A stretch of DNA of 64,000 nucleotides from positions 310,001 through 374,000 of the forward strand of contig CAVYUC010000012.1 of NCBI GenBank assembly GCA_963771595.1, written 5' to 3'. Below the pieces are notes generated by a model. It was not told the DNA's origin. It saw only the letters and a list, made by a program, of their open reading frames with translations, and made no database searches. Both the position numbers and the translations under genes were made by a program. Positions 9,262 to 16,299 of this stretch are shown here, piece after piece. The stretch is from CAVYUC01 sp963771595. Lineage in GTDB: Bacteria > Bacteroidota > Bacteroidia > Bacteroidales > Prolixibacteraceae. How positions within the stretch are numbered: the first letter of the stretch is position 1; every line of letters starts with the position of its first letter.

Positions 9262-9471
9262 ATGAATAAAAAACATTTACGCCTATCAGAATTTAAGTTA
9301 AATCTGTCAAACTATTTTAGGAAAGGTCAGCCCTCTGGGGATTGCTCTGCGCCCCTTGGGGATTTATCCGTGCCCCTTGGGGGAAATTGTGATTTGATGA
9401 TTGATAAATCTACTGAAAGTGCCGTGGAGGGTGAGATTCAGAGTTTCGGGACCACCTGGCAAGACAATTAA
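9262..9471 (+). CDS. Small hypothetical ORF with heptad repeats (uncertain)
   Basis: A 69-codon open frame with a Lys/Leu-rich N-terminus (MNKKHLRLSEFKLNLSNYF) followed by a Ser/Pro/Leu/Gly repeat with two Cys. It contains the three 21-bp repeats, which keep the frame open. I see no ribosome binding site and no homologue I recognise. It could be a small secreted or modified peptide, or simply non-coding repeat debris. Confidence 0.2.
   Translation: MNKKHLRLSEFKLNLSNYFRKGQPSGDCSAPLGDLSVPLGGNCDLMIDKSTESAVEGEIQSFGTTWQDN
9331..9393 (+). repeat. Three tandem 21-bp repeats
   Basis: Three consecutive 21-bp units start at 9331, 9352 and 9373, each beginning CCCYTTGGGG or CCCTCTGGGG. Because 21 is a multiple of 3, the array translates as seven-residue repeats (PSGDCSA, PLGDLSV, PLGGNCD) in the overlapping small frame. 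Each unit also carries a CCCC-TT-GGGG near-palindrome. Confidence 0.7.
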
Positions 9472-9555
9472 TGCCGGTCAGACGAATTTAAAGTCACCGG
9501 TCAACAGGCATTTGACAATAGTCACCGGGATTGAAACGATATTCTGTATACCAAT

Positions 9556-10821
9556 TTATTTCAAAACAGTAGCAATTAAGATTCCAAGGTAATTACCAAA
9601 TGCATATCCCAGGATGCCAATGGTTAACCCGGAAATAATGACTTCCTTATTTTTAATGGCGCTGGCAACTGCCGGAACAAAAGGGGGAGAATAGGTAAGT
9701 GCGGTAATGGCAATGATGGTTGTGTCAGCATCCACCTTAAATATTCTGGATAATCCAACATGAATAATCATGGAACCAAAAACAACTATCAGTACATAGA
9801 GGAAAAGTTGTAAAAATTCAATTTGAAACATATTGTGCAGGTTGGCCATGGAAGAAACCACCAGTGAAAACACAATAATAAAATACATGCCCAGCTGAAA
9901 ACTGTTTTTCAGCCGGCTGATGGATTTTACCAGCGAAGCCAGCAACCCCAAAGTTGTAATGGTTAAAATAACCACTACTGTTTGTGCCGATTTGGGGACC
10001 AAAAAGCTCAGTCCGCCGCCAATTGCAAAAATAAGAACCGATGTGCCAAATGCTTTTAATGTATCAGGTATATTTCTGCGGTAAAAAAGCGTATCGTAGT
10101 TTTCCATGTGTTCCCCTTCTTCTGCCAGTTGAAAAGCATTCTCGCCCTTTTTTATTAGGTTGAATTTCGGTAAAAAGGTGTGAAATACCCGTTGTGCAAC
10201 AGTCATAAGAAAGAGTAAGGCGATGGCACCGATTATCAAGTCATAGGTGTGGGTGAGAACAAAAATATCGGGATTGACATTTAATGCAGTTCCGATTGCG
10301 GCCAGATTGGGTGTGCCGCCGGTATAAACTCCCACCAGCATTCCCGCTACTTTCCACGAATCGGTTATTGAACCTGCATATAAATAATAGCCAATAAAAA
10401 CAGATGCCAGTAATGAAATCATGGCAAGCACCAGAGATAAAACAGCACCTTTTGCCAGTTTTAGCCAGCGTTTCAGGTTCAGCGAAAACAAAAGAAGCGG
10501 GAGCGCTATCGGAATAATTATGGTCATCAGCAGTTCCTGTAATCCGGCAATCTGGTTGGCCATTAAATCGCTATGGGGCAATCCTGCTGAAGTAAACAAC
10601 GCCATAAATTCATCTTTCGGTAAAAAGCTGCGGTGACCAAGTATTTCTTTAAACTGGCTGCTTGGAGTTGGCAGCAAACCTATATTTCCCATTATCAATC
10701 CAAGCACATAAGCCAAAACAACAGCTCCTGCCTTTTTAAAAAAGCCAAAAGTCTGACATAAATAAATGAGAAAAAAAGGAGCGAGCAGATAAAACAGTAC
10801 CAGAGAAATGGTAATCCACAT
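9556..10821 (-). CDS. DUF819-family integral membrane protein
   Basis: A 421-residue hydrophobic protein with about ten predicted membrane segments and no signal peptide. Features such as YVLGLIMGNIGLLP near the N-terminus and VYTGGTPNLAAIG in the middle match the DUF819 (YjcL-like) family, which resembles secondary transporters. The substrate is unknown. The gene stands alone, and no neighbour hints at its cargo. Confidence 0.8.
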   Translation of the reverse strand: MWITISLVLFYLLAPFFLIYLCQTFGFFKKAGAVVLAYVLGLIMGNIGLLPTPSSQFKEILGHRSFLPKDEFMALFTSAGLPHSDLMANQIAGLQELLMTIIIPIALPLLLFSLNLKRWLKLAKGAVLSLVLAMISLLASVFIGYYLYAGSITDSWKVAGMLVGVYTGGTPNLAAIGTALNVNPDIFVLTHTYDLIIGAIALLFLMTVAQRVFHTFLPKFNLIKKGENAFQLAEEGEHMENYDTLFYRRNIPDTLKAFGTSVLIFAIGGGLSFLVPKSAQTVVVILTITTLGLLASLVKSISRLKNSFQLGMYFIIVFSLVVSSMANLHNMFQIEFLQLFLYVLIVVFGSMIIHVGLSRIFKVDADTTIIAITALTYSPPFVPAVASAIKNKEVIISGLTIGILGYAFGNYLGILIATVLK

Positions 10822-10900
10822 AAATTCCGATTTAATTAAACGGAAGCAAACATAACGATTTTTTTATTTTGAATAAAATCGGCCAAATGAAGCAACAAAA

Positions 10901-10928
10901 AAAGCACAAACCCGAAAGTCTGTGCTTT
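10901..10928. terminator. Bidirectional rho-independent terminator
   Basis: An 8-bp stem AAAGCACA/TGTGCTTT with a 12-nt loop and T-tracts on both strands. It lies 23 bp past the FadL-like gene stop (minus strand), and mainly terminates that operon. Confidence 0.75.
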
Positions 10929-10950
10929 TTCAGCATTTAAATATATGTTA

Positions 10951-12447
10951 TTAAAATCTGAAGCCAAGTGTAAATAAAACCTTGTTTTTTACCGTATTGA
11001 ATTTGGCCATCGGAGCTTCAGGATAATCGTTTCCGGGCGATGGATATAATGAATCGTAATTGTCTGTATCAGAATATCTGTACGCCATGTCCATGAAAAA
11101 TCCACCCTGGTGGTAACCTAAACCTGCAGAATAAACAATCAGGTTGGTATTGGCATTGGGTTGTGATGCGCCAAAAGCCTGTTCATTGTAGGCCGACGGA
11201 TAGCGTTCGTAACCACCACGCAGACTTACTTCGTTGGTGACTCTTAATTCGCCGCCAACCCTGATGTTTCCAACTGCTTTATAAGCTTTTGTAATATCTT
11301 CGTTTTCATCCACAAAATCGTAACCATCGCCACCGCGCCTTAAACTTGCCGAACTATAATCAACATATTCATAATCGACACTGATTAAGCCTGCTTTTGC
11401 AATCACAAATGCACCGCTTAAAACTGCACGCAATGGAGTTTCCAAATCGTAATCGTAAGTAGAAGGATTATCAGGAACTACATCGTAACCTTGTGTATCT
11501 CCTTCATCATAAGTGACCGATGATTGCATGGATGTGTTAAAATCATCATGCAGGTTAAAGAATGTAGGAGTATGAATTGCTGCTCCCAGACGAATTTCAT
11601 TTATCGGTTTAAAGATGATTCCAAACTTCCCGTTATAACCGGTTCCTGAAGTTCTTAGATTAGAATTGAACCTGAAATTGTTAAAATACGGGATGCTGTT
11701 GTTTTCGTCAGCTTCGCGCAAAGTTGAAGATTCGTTGTAATAAACATCGACTACACCAACTGATGCTCCGAAATAAAATTTATGACCAAAATTTAAACCC
11801 ATACCAAGCGAGTACTCATCAACAGAACCCGTTGTTGAATAGGTTTTTCTCTGACTTTGTCCGTAACCGGCATCTTCAATATCGTGCCAGTAAATTCCGG
11901 TATTGTCTTCCTGAAGCAACAAATCCGAATCCCAGGCAAGTTGCTCATAATAATCGCTCCATTTATTTGCATTAGCGTTATCGGCAATATAATCTAAAAA
12001 TGAACTGTTGGCATTTGGTGTGCCAGCAACCATAACATTGTTGAAATCCTTTAAGCGGTTGTATCCGATACCAACATTCACACTTACGATGCCTGCTTCG
12101 CTGCTGTTTTGGGTTGGAATGGCAGCAACATAACTCAGGTTGTTAAACGAGAATTTATATTTGCTGTCGCTCATCAGATTGCCCTGGTACGATGATTCCA
12201 CCTGAGACTGGCCAAAGGCAGGAGTCAGGGCAAATTCCCCGGTACGGTATAATCCCAAACCTGCCGGGTTAATGCTGACGGAGGTAAAATCGCCACCCAA
12301 CGCTCCAAATGCATTTCCCATTCCACCGGCACGGGCTGTCCCCTGAACCTGTGTAGATGAATACCGAAGGGCATCAACCAAATCCTGCGCCTGCATCGAA
12401 AAAGGAACGAGTAATGCTATTGAAAATAGTGCTATTAATTTCTTCAT
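10951..12447 (-). CDS. OmpP1/FadL-family outer membrane protein
   Basis: A 498-residue beta-barrel protein. It begins with a signal peptide (MKKLIALFSIALLVPFSMQAQ) and the family's hallmark N-terminal region GTARAGGMGNAFGALGGDF, followed by SINPAGLG. It ends in a C-terminal Phe (LGFRF), as expected for a Bam-inserted barrel. FadL-type porins admit hydrophobic molecules; Bacteroidota members are often loosely annotated as hemin or aromatic-hydrocarbon transporters. I placed the start at ATG 12447, since the upstream ATG adds only MEFA ahead of the signal peptide. It lies 53 bp behind the Ser/Tyr-rich lipoprotein gene and probably shares its transcript. Confidence 0.85.
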   Translation of the reverse strand: MKKLIALFSIALLVPFSMQAQDLVDALRYSSTQVQGTARAGGMGNAFGALGGDFTSVSINPAGLGLYRTGEFALTPAFGQSQVESSYQGNLMSDSKYKFSFNNLSYVAAIPTQNSSEAGIVSVNVGIGYNRLKDFNNVMVAGTPNANSSFLDYIADNANANKWSDYYEQLAWDSDLLLQEDNTGIYWHDIEDAGYGQSQRKTYSTTGSVDEYSLGMGLNFGHKFYFGASVGVVDVYYNESSTLREADENNSIPYFNNFRFNSNLRTSGTGYNGKFGIIFKPINEIRLGAAIHTPTFFNLHDDFNTSMQSSVTYDEGDTQGYDVVPDNPSTYDYDLETPLRAVLSGAFVIAKAGLISVDYEYVDYSSASLRRGGDGYDFVDENEDITKAYKAVGNIRVGGELRVTNEVSLRGGYERYPSAYNEQAFGASQPNANTNLIVYSAGLGYHQGGFFMDMAYRYSDTDNYDSLYPSPGNDYPEAPMAKFNTVKNKVLFTLGFRF

Positions 12448-12500
12448 GGCAAATTCCATTTAATTATTAATTACTAGTTTTTTGCTGTCTCATCAATCAT

Positions 12501-13865
12501 TTATCTTCTGCCGGATGATGAGGAGGATGAACCTCGTGAACCACCACTACTACCTGAACTTCTTGAACCGCCACTGTAACTGCCGGAACTTCCGCTGCTT
12601 CTGTAACTTCCACTGCTACTGCTTCCGCGGTAACTTCCACTGCTGGAAGGAGCACTTCTGTAGCTGCCTGAACTGGAAGGACTTCTGTAACTTCTTGTTG
12701 TCCCGCTGCTTGAGCTTCTGTTGTAAGTAGAGCTTGAACGATAAGTTCTGCTTGAACTTGTTCTTGGTGCAGAATACCGTGAACTTGAAGAACTGCTTTT
12801 GGTTACAACTCTTGGTTTAGTATAATTGGTGGATGGCCGTGTATAGTTACTTCTGGTAACTGTTGATGTACCAGGGCGTGTATATGTTTGTGTCCGCGAA
12901 GATGAATTTGTTGAACTGCTTTTTACAGTTGAACGTTCGTTACTAACACTTTCAGTAGTTCTTCTTCTTTCGGTTAAAACATTGCCGTTGGAAGCTCTTG
13001 TGGTGCTTGTATTATTTCGAACACCTGAGCTGGAAGTGCTTCTTCTTCCTGAACTGGAAACATCCTGCGAATTACCGCTTTTATTGCGGGCTACAGTATT
13101 TGAATTATTTCTCCGGTCATTTCTCACAACATTTGTTCCGGTAGATCTTCTTTTGCCGTAGTTGTAATTATCCGAATTGGCATACCAGCCGCGGTTGTAG
13201 TAATTATGATATCCACCGTAATATCCACCGAGGTAACCTCCGTAGTATCCGCCATAATAAGGGTTACCCCATGCATAATACGGGCTGTAAAAGGGTGAAT
13301 AACCCCATCCCCAGCTATAATAAGGGGAATACCAGTTATAACCATATCCCCAGCTGCTGTATGGAGAATACCATGATGAATAACCTCCGTAAAAATAGGG
13401 ATCATAATACCAGCTGTCCCAGTAAAACGGATCATAAAAAGAAGGACGGTGGAAACGTCGGATGCGGTAAGCATAATCTATATCATCACCATCATAATAA
13501 TTGTTGATAACATATTTTACTTCATCATCATTATAGTAAACGGTAGTATCGCTACCTTCCAAATCCATTTGTTCCATGTTGTACAACTGTGCATCCACAT
13601 CGTCTTCATTTCCTTCAAAAATGTAATTGTTCATGGTGCTCGAGCCGTCATCATTTTGTCCAATTTCGCTGATAATAAGCCGGTCTCCCGATTTTTCCGC
13701 GCCCGAATTTTCAGCAGTTGTTACTTCATCTGCTGCAATGGGCGGAGGAACATCGCCCGGATTGAAGTAGATGTCATCAGAGTATGAACTGCTGACATAA
13801 CTTCCAGTGGTGCATGCTCCGAAAAGGAGTGCCAGCACTGCAAAAAGTGATAATTTCGATTTCAT
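12501..13865 (-). CDS. Ser/Tyr/Gly-rich low-complexity lipoprotein
   Basis: A 454-residue protein with a lipobox (LLFGAC, Cys18), so it should be a lipoprotein. Three zones follow. First is an acidic N-terminal third. Next is a Tyr/Gly/Trp/Pro-rich centre (YSPYYSWGWGYSPFYSPYY and GGYYGG runs). Last is a C-terminal half dominated by Ser, Arg, Thr and Gly, ending in long Ser tracts. The tail looks intrinsically disordered and strongly cationic. I recognise the type from Bacteroidota genomes but no function. The start at 13865 is preferred over a form with ten extra residues, because it gives a normal lipoprotein signal. It is upstream of and co-directional with the FadL-like gene, suggesting a joint outer-membrane role. 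Confidence 0.75.
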   Translation of the reverse strand: MKSKLSLFAVLALLFGACTTGSYVSSSYSDDIYFNPGDVPPPIAADEVTTAENSGAEKSGDRLIISEIGQNDDGSSTMNNYIFEGNEDDVDAQLYNMEQMDLEGSDTTVYYNDDEVKYVINNYYDGDDIDYAYRIRRFHRPSFYDPFYWDSWYYDPYFYGGYSSWYSPYSSWGYGYNWYSPYYSWGWGYSPFYSPYYAWGNPYYGGYYGGYLGGYYGGYHNYYNRGWYANSDNYNYGKRRSTGTNVVRNDRRNNSNTVARNKSGNSQDVSSSGRRSTSSSGVRNNTSTTRASNGNVLTERRRTTESVSNERSTVKSSSTNSSSRTQTYTRPGTSTVTRSNYTRPSTNYTKPRVVTKSSSSSSRYSAPRTSSSRTYRSSSTYNRSSSSGTTRSYRSPSSSGSYRSAPSSSGSYRGSSSSGSYRSSGSSGSYSGGSRSSGSSGGSRGSSSSSSGRR

Positions 13866-13919
13866 AACTTGTCCTCCCTGTTTATTTAATGTCAATAATA
13901 TTTACTTAATTTGTAAACT

Positions 13920-13927
13920 CAAAATTA
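13920..13927 (-). promoter_or_regulatory. Candidate -7 element for the lipoprotein operon
   Basis: On the minus strand this reads TAATTTTG, matching the Bacteroidota -7 consensus TAnnTTTG, 55 bp before the lipoprotein ATG. No good -33 TTTG lies at the usual spacing, so support is weak. Confidence 0.3.
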
Positions 13928-13964
13928 TAAGAAAGAAAACAAAATCTGTACCAATTTAAAGAAA

Positions 13965-15440
13965 ATGGCGAAAGAATTGACACCACGCAAAGAAAGTTAT
14001 TCACAGTGGTACCAGGATTTGGTTATTAAAGCCGACCTGGCGGAAAACTCGGCAGTTAGAGGATGTATGGTTATAAAACCTTATGGTTATGCTATTTGGG
14101 AGAAAATGCAGGCGCAGTTGGATAGCATGTTTAAAGAAACCGGACATGTAAATGCATACTTCCCGCTGTTTATACCAAAATCGTTTTTCAGTAAAGAAGC
14201 TGACCATGTTGAGGGATTTGCAAAAGAATGTGCCGTTGTAACGCATTACCGTTTAAAAAACGACGACGTTAATGGCGGCCTTATGGTTGATCCGGATGCC
14301 AAGCTCGAAGAGGAACTTATTGTTCGGCCAACTTCCGAAACCATCATCTGGAATACGTATAAAAACTGGATCCAGTCGTACCGCGATTTACCGTTGCTTA
14401 TAAACCAATGGGCCAATGTAGTTCGCTGGGAAATGCGTACACGTTTGTTTTTACGTACAGCCGAATTCCTTTGGCAGGAAGGCCATACAGCACACGCAAC
14501 CAAACAGGAGGCAATTGACGAAACGATAAAAATTATTAATGTTTATGCCGATTTCGCTGAAAAATATATGGCAGTTCCGGTGATTAAAGGATTGAAATCG
14601 GAAAACGAACGGTTTGCCGGCGCTGTTGATACCTATTCCATTGAAGCATTGATGCAGGATGGAAAAGCTTTGCAGTCGGGAACTTCTCATTTCCTTGGAC
14701 AAAATTTTGCCAAAGCATTCGATGTGAAATTTGCCAGTAAAGAAGGCAAAGAAGAGTATGTTTGGGCAACTTCCTGGGGCGTTTCAACCCGTTTGATGGG
14801 AGCTTTAATTATGGCTCACTCCGATGATAACGGATTGGTATTGCCGCCAAAACTGGCTCCTTTTCAGGTGGTTATTGTGCCAATTTATAGAAAGCCCGAA
14901 CAGCTTTCGACCATTTCAGAAAAAGTGGATGAGATTATTTCAAAATTAAAGGCAAAAGGTATTTCGGTAAAATACGATGATAACGACAACAAAAAACCAG
15001 GATGGAAATTTGCCGAATACGAATTAAAAGGCGTTCCGGTGCGTTTAGCCTTGGGGCCACGCGATTTGGAAAATGGTACAGTTGAAGTTGCCCGCCGCGA
15101 TACTCTGGAGAAAAATGTGGTGCCAATTGAAGGAATTGACAATTATATCGCGAATTTACTGGAAGAAATACAACGCAGTATTTATAAAAAGGCAGAAGAG
15201 TTCAGAACCGCCAATACAACCAAAGTTGAAACCTTTGATGAATTTAAAGATGTGCTGAAAAACAAAGGTGGATTCATACTGGCGCATTGGGACGGCACGT
15301 CGGAAACCGAAGAAAAAATTAAAGCTGAAACCAAAGCAACAATTCGTTGTCTGCCTCTGGAATATGAGGAAGAAGAAGGAATTTGCATGTACTCCGGCAA
15401 ACCATCGAAACGGCGCGTTTTATTTGCTCAGGCCTATTAA
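13965..15440 (+). CDS. proS: Prolyl-tRNA synthetase, archaeal/eukaryotic-type
   Basis: A 491-residue class II synthetase that charges tRNA-Pro. The N-terminus (TPRKESYSQWYQDLVIKADL), RPTSET motif 2 region, REGH-like WQEGHTAHAT and the C-terminal zinc-binding-like end (RRVLFAQAY) identify the short ProS type 3 form, which lacks the bacterial editing insertion. That form is usual in Bacteroidota. It is monocistronic: divergent from the lipoprotein gene upstream and followed by a hairpin at 15463. Confidence 0.96.
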   Translation: MAKELTPRKESYSQWYQDLVIKADLAENSAVRGCMVIKPYGYAIWEKMQAQLDSMFKETGHVNAYFPLFIPKSFFSKEADHVEGFAKECAVVTHYRLKNDDVNGGLMVDPDAKLEEELIVRPTSETIIWNTYKNWIQSYRDLPLLINQWANVVRWEMRTRLFLRTAEFLWQEGHTAHATKQEAIDETIKIINVYADFAEKYMAVPVIKGLKSENERFAGAVDTYSIEALMQDGKALQSGTSHFLGQNFAKAFDVKFASKEGKEEYVWATSWGVSTRLMGALIMAHSDDNGLVLPPKLAPFQVVIVPIYRKPEQLSTISEKVDEIISKLKAKGISVKYDDNDNKKPGWKFAEYELKGVPVRLALGPRDLENGTVEVARRDTLEKNVVPIEGIDNYIANLLEEIQRSIYKKAEEFRTANTTKVETFDEFKDVLKNKGGFILAHWDGTSETEEKIKAETKATIRCLPLEYEEEEGICMYSGKPSKRRVLFAQAY

Positions 15441-15462
15441 AATTCAAAAAAATATTTCTGTC

Positions 15463-15490
15463 GGAAGCAGCTCAAACGGGCTGCTTTCTT
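15463..15490 (+). terminator. Terminator after proS
   Basis: The stem GAAAGCAGC-like/GCTGCTTTC (GAAGCAGC at 15464-15471 with GCTGCTTT at 15480-15487) has an 8-nt loop and is followed by a short T-rich stretch, 23 bp after the proS stop. Confidence 0.65.
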
Positions 15491-15533
15491 TATAAATACG
15501 ATTTCTTTCGTATTTTTATTCAAAATTTAAACC

Positions 15534-16220
15534 ATGACCGAAAAAGAAGTGCGCGAGTCGCTGCTGGAAGCTTTTGTTATTAAATCTGAAGTTAAGCAAC
15601 AGGTTTTTGAAAATACGAAACAAACTTTTGGAATTCTTAAAAAAGTACTGAAAAAACTGGAAACAGATTATATTGATGTTCTCCGCGACAAGGTTCCGGC
15701 AAGAAGCCTGCCTCTGTTTAAAGATAAAGGACCTTTTGAAGCTGAATTTATCATTGGAGGAGATTTACTGGTTTTCAGTATGCATTCCAATGTTTTTGAA
15801 TTCGATGATAAACATCCGGTATTAAAAACAAAATATATTGCCGACGATCCCTTACGATCATATTGTGGTACGATTAACATTTACAATTTTTTAGCCGATT
15901 CGTTCAAGTATAACAGATTCAACGATATCGGATATTTGGTTGCACGTATTTTTATCAATAAAGACAAACATTTTTTTGTTGAAGGTAAACGGCAGTCGGA
16001 TGAAGTGGTAAAAGATTTTGCCGTGGATGCCATTTCGCCCGGGGTTCTCCGCCAGATTGTTGAAACTGCCATTCAGTACAGTATCGAATTTGACCTGTTG
16101 GTTCCACCCTACGATCAGGTAAAAATGGCAACGGTGGAGCAAATGCGGCAAAAAATGAGCCACTCCAAAATGGTAACAGCCAAGCGCCTTGGTTTTTCCT
16201 TTAATTCAGATGATGTTTAA
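15534..16220 (+). CDS. Conserved hypothetical cytosolic protein
   Basis: A 228-residue soluble protein with no signal peptide or membrane segment. It is rich in Phe, Asp and Lys and starts MTEKEVRESLLEAFVIKSEV. I do not recognise a domain. Its codon use and length suggest a real gene, and the open frame starts with an ATG shortly after the proS terminator. The middle has a mixed alpha/beta pattern (EAEFIIGGDLLVFSMHSNVF). No operon partner: the next gene is convergent. Confidence 0.65.
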   Translation: MTEKEVRESLLEAFVIKSEVKQQVFENTKQTFGILKKVLKKLETDYIDVLRDKVPARSLPLFKDKGPFEAEFIIGGDLLVFSMHSNVFEFDDKHPVLKTKYIADDPLRSYCGTINIYNFLADSFKYNRFNDIGYLVARIFINKDKHFFVEGKRQSDEVVKDFAVDAISPGVLRQIVETAIQYSIEFDLLVPPYDQVKMATVEQMRQKMSHSKMVTAKRLGFSFNSDDV

Positions 16221-16299
16221 CAAATTATTCAAACTGAAGCACAGGTTTTTTTTACTTATTTGAAAAAGGATATCTTTTAGATTCCCGCTTTTCAGAATA

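Larger units (their letters stand above)
9016..9555. other. Intergenic region between MBOAT and DUF819 genes
   Basis: 540 bp with no clearly conserved gene. It holds a short degenerate match to the DUF819 gene (9115-9148), a 70-codon open frame (9262-9471) and a 21-bp tandem repeat (9331-9393), listed separately. I see no convincing terminator for the MBOAT operon. Confidence 0.6.
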
